From Lithospermum erythrorhizon (taxonomy: Eukaryota > Streptophyta > Magnoliopsida > Boraginales > Boraginaceae), in contig JADFUC010001079.1 in the NCBI GenBank assembly GCA_019722365.1, positions 1-64,000 of the forward strand: a stretch of 64,000 bases of DNA, in the 5' to 3' direction. Below the pieces are notes generated by a model. That model saw nothing but the letters and a program-made list of their open reading frames with translations. It was not told the origin of the DNA and did not search any database. Position 1 is the first letter of the stretch. Each line of letters opens with the position of its first letter. Positions 23,872 through 37,772 of this stretch are shown here, piece by piece. The translations under genes were made by a program, and so were the position numbers.

Positions 23872-26398
23872 TTAGAACGACCCACCCCAAGTCGGGCCGC
23901 CTCCTGAGGTTAAGATCATTAACAACCAGATACCGCAGTCACCGAATCCACGGATACAATAACATAACCCGCCGACATTATCAAAATAAAGCTCCTATTT
24001 CCACCGCGGTGTTCCAACAATACATCCACAAAATAACGGACAATCGTAACACAAATCCAAAATACATCATAAGGAAAGTATGACAACAGACTCAATATAA
24101 TACAACCCACCAATCTCAAATATACAAATTTTCAACAAAAAGAAATGATCGACGAGACTTCCTATGCCACCACCACACGATGATTCCACTACCAAGAAAC
24201 CGCCTCGCCACCTCAACGATCACTTTAGAATCCCAGTACGAAACGCCCATGTGAGAATAGTGTGGAGTCGCCTATTAAAGTTCGAAAATAATACAAATAC
24301 AGACGATTCCATCATATATATTCATGCTTATATATATATAAATATACATATGCACGTACATTAATCGTAGTATTTTACTAAATAACTGGCCCACATGTCG
24401 CTACGATTTCTTATACAATGTTACACGACGCTTATTAATACGAGATTTACATTCATAACTAATGCATATTCATTTCTGGGAAACAACGCTAACACACAAA
24501 GTCATCATGAATCACCTCTGTCAGTATAATACACATACGGCATTACACTCCAAATAATACATATATGAGGAATCCACCTCCAAATAATACACACACGAGA
24601 ATCCACTCCAAATAATACATACTTTATGAATCCACTCCAACACACACACACGGTGAATCCACCTCCAAATAATACACACACGGCGAATCCACCTCCAAAT
24701 AATCGACAGCCTCCACCACCATCCTCCCGACCGAGGCCATTCCCCAACGTGCATATCACACCAAACCTCCCGAATCCACGGGGCAACCCACACGATATGC
24801 ACACCACACCAAACCTCCCGGTCGGGGTCACCACCGCTCCGCAAATAACACATAAAGAATAAGCAATATCCGCACACGCCCACACACACATAAAGACATG
24901 CCCACCCATAGCACACGTACCACACTCACAATTTCATAACATTTAATTATATTCAAAACTATCTCATAATGTGAACTATAATATCAATTATGTCATAAAG
25001 ATGCTTCATAATCATCATAGCTTATTCATAATGTCAATCAAATCTCATTATTTCATAATATGCATCATAAATCACAATTTACATAATATCAATCATAGCT
25101 ACACAATACACATATCGAATGTATGAAACAATACAGCGAAAAAATATATGTAACATGATATATATATAAGGAAAGGTCCCCATCGTGAGATTTGTACTCA
25201 CCTCGAGCCCAAAAGTAAGAATAATATCTCTATGCAAATTCTTAAGTGCTAGATCCAGCTCAACTCCTATTAAGAAAAATTATACATTATAACACACTCG
25301 CGTAATAACTTCACTTAACGCTCATATAAACCCCGGCCTCAATGCATTCAAATTCTTACAACTCTTTCAAGAATCATCCTATTCCCAAGATCGTATACAC
25401 TTCTAACATTCCAACGTAACCATATTCCAATCGCCAACCAAAAATCTGGCAATATTCGCTATCACCTTATTACTCCCAACAATAACATCTTAAGACATTC
25501 TAATCAATCCAGCAATCAATTGACAACTAATTAATCCATTAAACACAACCTCCAATTCAACCACTAATTACCATACAAACTTTTCCCAAACTTTCTCAAC
25601 CCAATCTCTACCTATCCATATCCAAACCAATAATTCTATACCCCATTCAACTATATTAAAGTCCTCTAACCTCATATTACCATTTAAAGCCAATTTAAGA
25701 AAAGTCAATAAAAGTCAACCCACAACTTACACCACTTTCTAACCCCAATTACTACTCAAAATCACCTCTAATTCCCTCACCGATACTTAGATAACAATTC
25801 TATACCATAATACATCTCGAGATCTAAAAGTCAACAAAATCCAAGAAAGTCAATCCTTTAAAACTCAAGAAATATCCTAAAAGATTCAATCTTTCTTACT
25901 CTTAGATGTGACGAGGATGATGAGGAGAAAATCCACAACTTGTTCTCAAGGCTTGCATAAATCATTTGCAGAAACGAAGAAAATTTTGAGGCTGGAAGTA
26001 ATCGCCAGAGAGTAGAAAAGAGAAGATTTTGTGTGTTTGGAAAATGATGAAGATGATAAGGATGGTGAGATTTTTTAAAATGACCTAAGGCCCCGTTTGG
26101 TTCGGTTTATTTCTCCACTTTTCGTACTTAAATTTTCAATCTAAACCGATTCCAAATGTAAAGTTTTCCATAACATAAACTACTACTCATATAATACAAG
26201 TCTCGGTACATCGATTTTATTCAAATCATTTATACTATCACCGTCCCACCACAAACCGAAATATACCACCAACCTATCAAGGCTTTTGTTAAATTCTCCA
26301 TTACTCAACTTTCGAAATTTTGAATTTTACCCCTAAATACTCCAATCGAGAAACTTATATACTACCAACATAATATTATTAAGGAACGGCTATTTCCA
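23872..26398 (-). mobile_element. 3' LTR (left) of the nested chromovirus
   Basis: The segment starts at TTAGAACGACCC (canonical TGTAACGACCC) and ends at GGCTATTTCCA. It is collinear with 31239-33773; by eye the two are roughly 85-90% alike with many indels. It contains the CCTCCAAATAATACACACAC subrepeats at 24541-24705. It is followed by TTCTACTCCATCTTATAA, the complement of the polypurine-tract region, so this is the 3' LTR of a minus-strand element. Confidence 0.85.
24541..24705. repeat. Subrepeats in the 3' LTR
   Basis: Five or six units of about 30 bp around GAATCCACCTCCAAATAATA, shared with 31890-32095 and, in reverse complement, with 5480-5635. Long open frames on both strands at 24505-24925 arise from this array. 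Confidence 0.75.
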
Positions 26399-26527
26399 TT
26401 CTACTCCATCTTATAAAAATTCTCATTCCCTCGAAATTTACTTAACACCCACGCGCCTGCACTCCAATACACTTATTCAACCTCAGTAATTCATATACTA
26501 TACGCATTATAGTACAAAGTTTAAGAA

Positions 26528-26713
26528 CTAAATCTTCTCGTCAAGATGCTGATATCGACTTCTACATCCTCCTCGCCTCCCATGTGCCTCCACTGGCCGA
26601 TTTCGCCACAACACTTTCACTAAAGCCACAACTTTATTTCGCAACACTTTTCCCCTACGATCAAGAATTTTCACCCTGTCAGCCTCATACGTAAGGTCCT
26701 CCCCAAGCTTCAC
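26528..26713 (-). pseudogene. Chromodomain relic at the integrase C terminus
   Basis: The minus-strand frame reads DLTYEADRVKILDRRGKVLR, then a block with VALVKVLWRN, and ends RSRYQHL. This is the order of the C-terminal chromodomain of plant Tekay/Del-type chromoviruses (ILDR..LR.K....VKV.W, ending R.RYP.L). The ATWE block expected between the last two parts is garbled by a frameshift. The domain is thought to steer integration toward particular chromatin. It assigns the nested element to the chromoviruses. Confidence 0.65.
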
Positions 26714-27218
26714 CGGTCAGGACTCTAAGATATGAGATTCTGGCCTCAGATATATTTCCTCAAACACGACAATACGGAAGACATTACAGAATTCTGTCCA
26801 ACGCTGGAGGCAACGCCAAACGATAGGGCCACCGACTAACTCGCCACACAATCTCATAATGGACCAATATATCGTGGGACTCAACTTCCTCTCTTCCCGA
26901 ATCTCAACACACCTTTCATCGATATTCTCGTTAATACTTTATCACCAATTTCAAAGGTTAAATCCACTCTATGCACGATCTCGCATACATCTTTTGTCTA
27001 TCCCGCGACTTTCGTGTGTATTGTCAGATCACCTTATTCTCTCCACCGACCTTTCCACCAACTCGTAACCGCACACTTTTCTATCTCCTACTATTCCAAC
27101 AAATCGAGTCCGACATTTCCTCGCCGCATAATGCCTCAAATGGGCGCCATCCAATACCGGGCAAGGAAACTATTATTATATGCAAACTCCATTTTTGGCA
27201 ATTCATCATCCTAATTCC

Positions 27219-27800
27219 CTAAAAATTCAACACATGTGCCCGCAATGTCCTCCAATGTTTGAATTGTTCTCTCTCGATCGTCCATCCGACTGCGGATGAA
27301 ATGATGTACTCAAATCGACCCTCGCCCCATCGCTTCGAATCCTTTCCAAAAACGGAGGTAACTGCATCTCGATCCGACACAATAGATACCGCACTCCATG
27401 TAATCGCACAACTGTCCACATACACCCGCCAACCGGCCAGACTGCGAGTCGATGAATTGGTAAGAAATGAAATATTTTGACGCCTATCAACTATCACCCA
27501 AATGCCATCATTCTTTCTCAATGTCCTCGAAGTCCAAAGACAAAGTCCATCGTGAATACGCCCCAAGTCCACTGAATAGGAAGGGTCGCAATAGCCCACG
27601 GATGCTCTGTTCTATTACCTCACGACAAGCCGACATTTTGATACAAATTCACAATTTCCTCTTCATGTCGGGGCCACCAATACACCTTCTTAAGTCTCTA
27701 TACATCTTTGTACCAATTCGATGCATACTATATGGAGTATTATGGGTCCAAAATCTCCTTTCAACTCCAGAATAAAGCATGAATAATCTACCACGCATCG
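27219..27800 (-). pseudogene. Integrase relic (chromovirus, minus)
   Basis: In several minus-strand frames the order is: a zinc-binding HHCC remnant with GTKMYRDLRR (27620-27740), the core with RTLRKNDGIWVIVDR (27460-27510), VSIVSDRD carrying a catalytic Asp (about 27375-27395), FHPQSDGRSRE (about 27285-27320), and an EQFKHWRTLRAHVL-like helix. This is the canonical Ty3/gypsy integrase layout. Stops and shifts occur every 100-200 bp, so no protein can be made. Confidence 0.8.
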
Positions 27801-28149
27801 TAGCGGCTCCATCCTCTCACCACAAAGTCCGATTCGCTCGCTTCACCTCTCCTCCAATTATTTTCGCAATTTCTCATCTTTCTCTGTTGCTCTCAAGTAT
27901 TCCGACAAAAAGAACCGGTCGAACTCTTATTTGTGCCAACAAACCGCCATCGACTCCCAATCCGAAATTAACTCCCCGAAGCTGTTTACTTCATTTAATG
28001 GCTCCTTAATCTTCCCCTTACGACTCACGACGCCCACCATTCGCCTCCCCGACGATACTCAATGGAAATATCATAATCGGCCGATAACCCATCCACCTTC
28101 GCCGGCCTCAGTTCAAATTGCCTGAAGATATTTCAAACTCAAGTGACGC

Positions 28150-28560
28150 AGAAAAAATTTTGCAGCCACCCCATACAAATAATGCCTCCAAATCTTGCGA
28201 ACACAATAGCACTAACTCCAAATCGCGCTGGCTGATAGTTTTTCATGATTTCTCAAATTGCCGCGACGCATACGCTACCACCTTACCATGTCGCATTAGC
28301 ACACATCCCAACCCCGATGCGACGCATCACTATACACGACATACCCATCCCTGGGTCTCGACGGAAGAAATAATACCGGGCGCGGTAGTCAATTTCTTCT
28401 AACTCATCAAGCACCGCTCACAATCCTCACCCAAAACAAATGGCACTCCCTCTAGTCAACCCTGGCACACCGGTAGTTTTGTATAAATTCCCGATAGTAT
28501 CCCCGCTAGGACCCAAAACCCGTATTTCAAGAATACTCAGCTGGTCGCCTCTAATTCATC
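28150..28560 (-). pseudogene. RNase H relic (chromovirus, minus)
   Basis: Minus-strand fragments GLGCVLMRHGKVVAYASRQ near 28250-28330, a QRDLELV remnant, and RRRWMGY near 28095-28125 match the RNase H domain that follows reverse transcriptase in Ty3/gypsy pol. Frameshifts separate them. Confidence 0.6.
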
Positions 28561-28599
28561 ACAAATTTTCCAACCTTGAGACTCAACACTATACCCTCT

Positions 28600-29330
28600 C
28601 CTAAAATCACATGGCCCGTAAACCCGCACTTTCTCAACTGCACTACACTTGGAAAATTTAGCATAATTCATTTTTTTCTCAAAGTCTCCAAGACTATCCT
28701 CAAATGTTCTTCATGCTCTCCTCACTACTGTAATATATCAAAATGTCGCCAATGAACACTCACCACAAATTTATCCAAGTAAGCAGCGAATACCCGATTC
28801 ATAAGGTCCATAAACGCTGCAGGGGCATTTGTCAACCCAAATGGCATTACTAAACTCGTGAGTGCCCATACCTTGCCCTAAATGCCGACTTCGATACATC
28901 ATCCTCCTTAATCCTCAACCGACGGTAAATTTAATTCAAGTCAATCTTTAGAAAATACCCGGCATCCTTTTAATTGATCAAACAGATCATCAATTCCTAG
29001 CAACGGATATCGATTCTGTTACTTTGTTCAACCTGCTCATAATCGATACACAACCTCAAAGATCCATCCTTCTTCTTGACAAATAACACCGGAGCTCCCC
29101 AAGGTGAACTACTTGGATTAATGAATCCTTTATCCAACAATTCCTGCAATTGCGTTTTCAACTCCTTCAACTCCGCAGGAGCCATTCTATAAGGTGCCAT
29201 AGAAATCGGAGTAGTACTGTGAATTAATTCTACGGAAAACTCCACCTCTCGCACCTGCGAAGTCCCAGAACTCATCAGAAACACATCAACATATTCTCTC
29301 ACAACATGCACTTCCCTCGTGATCGACCTT
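28600..29330 (-). pseudogene. Reverse transcriptase relic (chromovirus, minus)
   Basis: From 29330 downward the minus strand shows [50 protein letters not shown] and [14 protein letters not shown] in one long frame. Then, in shifted frames, come [20 protein letters not shown] (28803-28855) and FIGDILIY (catalytic box at 28745-28756). The order and spacing are those of a Ty3/gypsy reverse transcriptase. The catalytic box normally reads FIDD or YVDD; here the first Asp is Gly (GGC), which alone would abolish activity. A 183-residue open frame (28997-29548) covers the N-terminal half. Confidence 0.85.
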
Positions 29331-29660
29331 CTCCTACTTGTGTTTGTACAACACAGCAAAGATAACCAAATACATCCACTTCTCAAGATCTTATGGGCAA
29401 CTATGCGTAAAACGACAAAGAGAAAGAATTTTCTATCACCTAGGAAAGATCTCTTATTTACTGTGACTAGATATTTCAATCTTCTTAAGTATGACAATCT
29501 ATCACCGCACGATGTCTCCCCAACCAATCCATTCCTGCACAAGATCAAAATCGCTCATCTCAAAAAGTGCACAATCTATCTCCAAACACGATTTTCAATA
29601 CTTATGTGGCAATTTCTAAGCAATTTCATCAATCTTAACAGACTTTCCACCCGAGTTAAA

Positions 29661-29846
29661 TTAGAAGTGGTCTAGCAAGAATTTCACGAGTTTTAGGAAT
29701 ACGCTGGAAAATTTCTCTTTAGATACGAAAGAATGAGTAGCTCCGTAATCAAACAAGACTTTGCTTCCAACCCACATAAACGAGAGTACCCACCTCACCC
29801 CGGGAATCCTCGAAGCCTCGGTAACCGCAAATATCCGCCTACCCAC
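29661..29846 (-). pseudogene. Aspartic protease relic (chromovirus, minus)
   Basis: The minus-strand frame contains VLFDYGATHSFVS at about 29719-29757, matching the retroelement protease active site LFDSGATHSF with Ser changed to Tyr. It lies between gag and RT as expected. Confidence 0.75.
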
Positions 29847-29849
29847 TAG

Positions 29850-31200
29850 TTCCGCACCATCCCCGTCTGGGCCCCAAAGAACCTTACTTCACTCCCGACT
29901 ACTCCCCTAACTCCACGCCCAAAACTTCCTCTACCGCTAGACGACTCTCCACGATTTCCTTGATACTTCCTCCGCTCGGGTCGCCTCTGTAGGAAATGCG
30001 CTAGCACTCCCACTAACACTGGCCTCTCGGGGACAATCACCGCACGTGCCCTTCCCGGCGACATCGATAATGCACTCACAACCCTGCCTCGCATTCCGCA
30101 GCCTCGCGACCCTGGCTTACCACAACGAAAACACCCATAGTCACTGCCTCCCCGATAACCTCTCTGCGGATCCCCCGGACCGATGAAAAGACCTCGCATA
30201 GAAACAGAGCGCCGAGTCGAGAATTAGTAAATGTGAGCACCGAATCGACTCGCCATAACGGCCACACGGACGCCCCCCGAAACCCGTAACTCGATCGCCA
30301 CCCATCTTGAAGCCATCATATCTTCCTCTTTCTCCCCACTAACTCCGACACACTCACCAAATCCATCTCTACTGCAAGGCATCATTCACTAGTTCATGAA
30401 AAGTTGTATGTTCCTCGAGCGACAACCCGCGCGGATCTCCCAGCCATTCCGCCCCCGACCTCTCGATCCTCTTCCCTCAAGAGGATTCACCTCGTATAAC
30501 TATGCAGATCACCGAATCTTTTCGTAGAGTCGGTTATAGTCCCCAGCCCTTGCTCGAGCCTCGATCACCTCTTCTGGGAGCCGACATATGCACCTTAAGA
30601 CAAAAGCCTCCCAAATAATTCCTACCTAACCGATCCCACAACACTTGTCCGCCTAACCGCAATCAAAGATCGGTGTACATTCTCCACCAATCTCTTTAGC
30701 CCACCGTAATCTATAGTTTTTAATATGGTCCTCAACTCCCAAGAACTCCATAGGCTCAAATATACTCCAAGTCTCGAATGAACTCTAATGCCCGGATGTG
30801 AGAATCGCCCGGCAACCAAGGGTCCCGCCGTAGTCGGGCTCAAATAACTTACTCAGACCCACTTCCTCGGCCCACGACAGCACTACGTCTCGATCTCCAC
30901 CAATATTTACCCTGCAACTCATGTCCCGACACTAGGCTCATCACTACCCACAACGCCGGCCCACATTTTCTCGCGACTCGCACCTCTACCACCTCTCGCA
31001 CTCCTACCACCTTCCGCACCTCTCGCAGCCTCCTCGCGCCTGGCCGCACCTCTCGGGCAAAGACGGCACCCGAACAGACCTACGCTGTGGCATCCTCAAA
31101 TATGAAATAACAAAAGAAAAGGAAGGATCGACCACAAGAAAAATCCCATATCGACAACTCCCTAACAACTATCAACCTGTGCATTACAACCACACAAGAC
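29850..31200 (-). pseudogene. gag relic with zinc knuckle (chromovirus, minus)
   Basis: Minus-strand fragments include a CFRCGKPG zinc-knuckle remnant (about 30115-30140), an SSGRGSFGRG linker, and upstream basic and Arg-rich stretches in broken frames up to the 5' LTR. The last knuckle residues are garbled. Gag proteins form the particle and bind element RNA. The frame is interrupted many times. Confidence 0.6.
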
Positions 31201-31223
31201 ACCATGTTATTCTCGAACTCAAA

Positions 31224-31235
31224 GCTCGATACCAA
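31224..31235 (-). promoter_or_regulatory. Primer-binding site of the nested chromovirus
   Basis: The minus strand reads TTGGTATCGAGC, the initiator-Met primer site with one base missing. It lies three bases from the LTR boundary at 31239. Confidence 0.75.
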
Positions 31236-31238
31236 AAT

Positions 31239-33773
31239 TGTAACGACCCACCCAAGTCGGCCGCCTGGTGTTAAGATCATTAACAACCTCAGATAACGTA
31301 CTACCGAACGACGGATACAATAACAACATAACTCGCCGACATTATCAAAATAAAGCCCTATTTTCCATCGCGCTGCTCCAACAATACATCCAACAAACAA
31401 CGACAAACGTAACACAAATCCAAAATACATCATAAGGAAAGTATGACAACGCACTGGCCAATATAATAAGCAACCCACCAATCTCTTCAAATATACAAAT
31501 TTTCAACAAAAAGAAACGACCGACGAGACTTCCTACGCCACCACCGCCTCACCTACGATCTCCACGCTAGCCAAAGAAACTCTCCTGCCCACCAACGACA
31601 CTTAGAAACCTAGGTAACAAACGCCCGCCCATGTGAGAGATGTGGAGTCGCCTATTGTTCGAGCGAATACAAATACTAATGGGACTGACATTCCATCATA
31701 TATATCTGCTTATATATATATAAATATATCATATGCACGCATATTAATCGTATACTTAATAAATAACTCCGTCTACATGTCACAATGCATTTATACAATG
31801 TTACACGACGCTTACACATGAGATTACATTCATAACTAATGCATATTCATTTCAAGTGAAACAATCGCCAACACACAAAGTCATCGTCGGAGAATCCACC
31901 TCCACGTATATCACATACGTATAATACACCTCCAAATAATACATATACGAGGAATCCACTCCAAATAATACACACACACGAGGAATCCAATCTCCAAATA
32001 ATACATATATGAGGAATCCACCTCCATAAATAATACACACACGAGGAATCCACCTCCAAATAATACACACACGTAGAATCCACCTCCAAATAATCGACGG
32101 GGCCTCCACCACCATCCTCCCAATCGGTGCCACACCCCCTCAACGTGCATATCACACCAACCTCCCGAATCCACCCGGCCACCCACAATATGCACACCAC
32201 ACCAAACCTCCCGGCCTGGGTCACCACCGCCTCCGCAAATAACACATGTTAATCAAGCACATCTCACGCCCACACACACACAGCACACGCCCACCCATAG
32301 CACACGTACCACACACTCACAATTTCATAACATGAATTATATTCAAACTATCTCATAATGTAACTCATAATATCAATTATGTCATAAAGATGCTTCATAA
32401 TCATAGCTTATCTCATAATGTCAATCAAATCTCAATATTTCATAATACGCATCATAAATCACAATTTCCACATAATATCAATCATAGCCACACAATACAA
32501 TATATCGAATAGTCTCAAACAATACATGAAAAATATATACAACATTTATTATATATATACGAAAAGGTCCCTCATCGTGAGATTTGTACTACCTCGAGCC
32601 CAAAAAGTAGTAATAATATCTCTATAAAATTTGCGCATCTGTGCTCAACCTCTATTAAGAAAAATTATACATTATAACACATTCTCAAGTAATAACTTCA
32701 CTTAACGCCTATATAAACCCCTGCCTCAATGCATTCAAATTTACAACTCAATCATCCTATTCCCAAGATCGGGTATACACTTCTAACATTCCAACGTAAC
32801 CATATTCCAATCGCCAACCTCGAAAATCTCAATATTCGCCATCACCTTATTACCCCAACAATAATATTCAAGACATTCTAATCAATCTGTAAAATAAATT
32901 AACAACCAATTAACCCATTAAATACAACCTCGAACACTAATTACTACTAACTTTTCCAAACTTCCTCAACCAAATCTCTATTTCATCCATATCCAAAACC
33001 AACAATTTATACCCAAAACAACTATATTCAAGTCCTTTAACCTCATATTACCATTTAATATCAATTTAAGAAAAGTCAATAAAAGTCAACATAACACTTA
33101 CACCACTTTCTAACCCCAATAACTACTCAAAATCACCGCTAATCCCCTCACCGATACTCAGATAACATTTCTATATCATAATAAATTCAAGATCTAAAAG
33201 TCAACAAAATCCAAGAAAGTCAACTCTTTAAAAACTCAAGAAATATCCCAAAAGATTTGATCTTTCTTACCTGGGATGCTGATTTAGGACGATTTAGGAG
33301 AAGAAAATCCACAACTTCTTTGTTTCAAGGCGTTTGACAATCGAATGGTAGAAACCAAGAAAATTCGAAGGAAGTACACAACGGCGAGAGCAGGAAGTTA
33401 TAAGATTTTGTGTGTTTGGAAATGACAAGATGATGCGATTTGGTGAGATTTTAAATGACCTAAGGCCCTGCTTGGCCTTTAAGTATTTCTCCACTTTTCG
33501 CATTTCTAAATTTCAAATTTAAAACCGATTCCATCAGAAAGTTTTCCATAACATAACCATTACTCATATAATACAAGTCTCTGTGACATCGATTTTATTC
33601 CCAAATCATTTATACTATCACCGGTCCCACCACAAACCGAAATATACCACCAACCTAATCGCTTTGTTAAATTCTCCAATACTCAACTTAAATTTTAAAT
33701 TTTACCCTCGAAATACTCCACCGAGAAACTTATATACTACCAACATAATACATATGAACCTGGTTATTTCCTA
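31239..33773 (-). mobile_element. 5' LTR (right) of the nested chromovirus
   Basis: The segment begins TGTAACGACCC and is collinear with 23872-26398. Together with the interior it defines an almost complete element of about 9.9 kb. Subrepeats at 31890-32095 match the left LTR. No clear target duplication could be read at the outer ends. Confidence 0.85.
31890..32095. repeat. Subrepeats in the 5' LTR
   Basis: Six or seven degenerate units of about 30 bp around GAATCCACCTCCAAATAATA, the counterpart of 24541-24705. Confidence 0.75.
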
Positions 33774-34441
33774 CGTATAATCGAATACAATCCAAAACAA
33801 ACTAGACCTGGCGATCTATCGCCACCACGCTCACCTAGGCTCTAAGGTACCCATCACTCCGAATGCTCGGTAACGCTACAAGACTACCCAAATAACCCCT
33901 GCACAAATGAAAATGTCGCCCACAAATGGTCAGGCGTAAGCTCTGCTAAGTTTTTTTTAGTGAATACTTATCTCAAGAGTTTTAATATTAACCCACACTC
34001 TAGATTAGTGTAATTCAAAAATCATTAGTTTTACATGTGATGATGGCATTTCAAAATGTTATGCAACGTATTTACCATTATATAAAAATCATCCTTGCAT
34101 TCATTGTCAAAAGCATAATTTATAGGCTCATAAACCAAATATAAATATTTTTAATAAAGAAACATTCAACAAAGATAATCACGCATTTCACATATTATCG
34201 TCAACTCCGCATTCCTTATACCGTGGTATAAGGTACAACACCGGGTAAAGACAAACTCCAATACATATATCAACAACTCCTCAACAACTCATGCTATGCC
34301 AATCCAACCAACAAGACACCCTAAACATCAAAATGACCAAAACAGTCCTGGAAATCAACTCATCCTAGTTCGACCCAACTCATCTCAAAACACCTATGAA
34401 TCCCATAAAACAACACATACAATCCAACTACTCAAATAATC

Positions 34442-34543
<102 letters not shown>

Positions 34544-35919
34544 CTAGCTTACAAATCCTTCATCGAATGCAACACATTCTAATTTAAAAAGTAAATTAAT
34601 TACACCATGAGATAAATATTCACCTTGGCTAACAACAACGTAATATCGCCACCTACTTAGTCCACGGTTCTTCCCACGGTCCGCGCCTTTATCACATACC
34701 CAAAAATTTACAATTAATACTTACTATAATTTTAACCCTTATCACATTTAAGTTTTAACTATCCAACCTTAACAATATTTTAGTTACCAACTTAACAATT
34801 CTAGGTGGAAAAGATTACTATCCGCGTTTAACCGACAAATAAAACAACAATATTTCAACCACAACATCTCCATTCCGCCGGCCCTCACCCGACACTCCAC
34901 TCTAACACTTAAACAACTTCTAACTCTCAACCTAAAAATCAATTTCAAACCAATTACTCCGTTTTAACATAATTCTATTCAACAAAAAAAACTTAATAAT
35001 TTAACTCCAAAACTACATCTAACTCTTATAACAACTATTCCAAGCTCAATCATATTTTATAACACTTTGATTTAATTTGCTAAAAAGTTTCAACTCGTTT
35101 CCGAAAGTGCCCGACATAAGCTCCAAACATATTTTCAAAGTATAACCTCCAAGTATTTAACCTTCATCAAACATGCCTAACTCCAAATTCTACAAAAGTC
35201 AACGCAACTACATCAACACATTTCAACCCCAAAAATCAATTATTATAGCTTCTAACCACAATTCAAGCTTAGATGATAACTTATACCATTTTAAAGTTCT
35301 TCCAAACTCGTAAGTCCATTCAAAGATAACCAAAAGTCGAACCTTCCATAATCATGAAATACTCAAAAAGCTTCCAACTTTAACTCCCAAATCAACTAGT
35401 TTAAAGGTCTAAGAACTTATTATTACACTTAGAACGACTAAAGTCAACTAAAAGTCAACTATCTCAAATCTCATGAAATACCCCAAAAAGCATTCAAGCT
35501 TTCTTACCTTTGTTTTCAGTAGGAGGATTTAGGAAACTCTCCACATAATTTGTGAGCTTCCAAGACGTATAAGAAAATGGAGGAAAACAATCAAGTGTGG
35601 CGGGAAACGGGCTCGGCCGAACTCGAGGCGAAGCATAGCGGTAGGTTTTGCTTTTGTCTTATGTGACAAATGGGAAATAAATGATTAAACGAGAAGATAT
35701 TTAAGTCCCATGATTTATGTGTTCTTTTTCGGCATAAAATTTTAATGAAAACGACATTTCACTTGTATTATTTTCCTCGTGATATAAATTACTACTCATC
35801 TATCGGTCTCAAGATATCAATTTTATTCCAAAAATTATTTATACTATCTCCGGAGTCCATCCACCAAACGATATACATATAATACTTAATCGCTTAGCGT
35901 AATGTGCTATTTCATTTAT

Positions 35920-37720
35920 AATGTATTATTTTACATATGCAACATCATATGATTGAGGATATTGATCTTCCCATCCCTAGGCCGACACTTTATTTGGAGG
36001 GCTCATCATGATCAAAGTGCTGACAACTTGATCGCACTTTATCGAGGTAGGATGGACCACTACAATACAATCATGAATGCCCGCATAAATTAGGGGATAT
36101 GAATTATATGTTATTTTCATAAGATGTAATATATTATTATGTTTCCTTTTTTCTAGTTTGGTTGAACCTTCATCTAGCTTAGGTTGATATTGTTACTTGT
36201 TTGTACTCATACCCAGGCTAGTCGTATAGTGAAACATGGTGGAGTCTCGGAAAGAGTCACACTAAGACTGGATTAAGCTTAGGCCCAACTAGTATAAAAA
36301 TTCTTATGTGATCTTTACTTTAATTAATACTCCGTAAAATACAATTAATTACTAGCATAACATATAATTAATAATAATTAATTAATTAATAATTGATAGA
36401 ACAAAATTGAACAATAAAGCTTAACAAATGTTGTCATGCACATATATCATTAAAAAATAATAGTTAACAATAATTGAAAAATAATAATAGATAATTAATA
36501 ATATATAATTAAGTAATAATTGATAATTAATAATATTATAATTATATGTTATTATTAAGTAATCATTGATCGAAAAAAATTGAACAATAAAGCTTAACAA
36601 ATTAGTATATAGATCCAACGTGTTTCTCGAAGCTGCTCGTTAACTCAACGAACATGCCGCCAAGGTGATGAATATTAAAACGAGCATACACTACACAACG
36701 ACGTTAACTTTGATCCAAAGCGCCGTGACGACGGATAGAGTTTTCACCACGGCCAAGGCATACCAACAACAAAGCGCTTAAAATCGGATGTAAATTCCGC
36801 TGCGAAATAATAGAGTCGCCCCTATTCGGGGACGTATAGAGTATAAACATCAACAATCATCGTCACGGTTCTTGACACAATCGTAGCATTGCAGCGATAC
36901 CACCTTGTACGGAGAAGTCGGGTATGTTGTATTTAATTGGCTGCGAACGGACGTAGCGAACCCGAGTAATCCTCTACTCCGGCCGAAATACCTAACTCGG
37001 CATTCGCCTAGTAGTGTATGACGCATCGAGTATCACTTAGTACAATATAACTCGTATTGTATACCCGAGCTGCTCGCCTAATAATTGATAAAGTTTAAAA
37101 AAAGTATATATTGTATATTTTTTAAAAACTAATACTCAGTACATTTATTTGAGTATTTTATCACCAATGTTTTCAGCGTAACGAATTACCCTCGGTACTC
37201 GACCCAAAATACTTGACTCGAGTACGATCTCTTGCTCGATAAACGCAACAACCAGGTTTAGCTAACTCGATAATATGCCAATGTGCTGAACCGGTCGAGT
37301 AACCCGGTACCCACTTGAACTGGACTCGTTAACGTACTTACATGCATGTAAACAAAAAATGTGACATAAATAGCCTCCGAACATAGCTCAACTGGGAAAA
37401 AACTTAACTACCAACATCCTCGATTCTTCATGCAGTGTGGTTTCGACACTGAGCCAACCTTGTATTGATCGAGTTCCATTTAGGTACTTACAACAATTTT
37501 GTAAGCATCATGCTTACTCATTCATCTATGTTTTTTAAATTTAATTGTGAAATAACTATCTTATCCTTATTATCCTAACCGTTAAATTTAAAGTCATATG
37601 GATTCAATGATCATGATCACTTTAAGCACAATATTTATTAAATTATTTTAGCACAGTGCTTATTAAATTATGTAAGCACTCAAATGCGGAATTTTATTGA
37701 TCATTAGACTATTAAAGTTG
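35920..37720. other. Intergenic sequence upstream of the coiled-coil gene
   Basis: No gene is recognised. 36300-36620 is extremely AT-rich with TTAATAAT-type repeats. It holds a direct repeat of about 27 bp (AATTGAACAATAAAGCTTAA core) at about 36403 and 36577. 36620-37330 is more GC-balanced and looks like decayed repeat sequence. 37330-37720 is the likely promoter region. Confidence 0.4.
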
Positions 37721-37727
37721 GAAGTAG

Positions 37728-37735
37728 TATAAAAG
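37728..37735 (+). promoter_or_regulatory. TATA-like element of the coiled-coil gene
   Basis: TATAAAAG lies 38 bp before the ATG at 37773. A start of transcription about 30 bp downstream would leave a leader of only 10-20 bp, so the true start may use another element. Confidence 0.4.
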
Positions 37736-37772
37736 AACCCGAAGCTTTATTTTGAAACAGAAAAAACAGAAT

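Noticed and set aside
24505..24925. Two 134-residue open frames on the minus strand in different registers
   Set aside because: Both overlap the same LTR subrepeat array, and the equivalent stretch in the other LTR encodes different peptides.
30849..31490. Open frames in the 5' part of the chromovirus and its LTR border as separate host genes
   Set aside because: They lie in gag leader and LTR sequence of the element; no independent domain or splice structure.
31847..32245. 132-residue minus-strand open frame
   Set aside because: Encoded by the LTR subrepeats; a shadow of the repeat.
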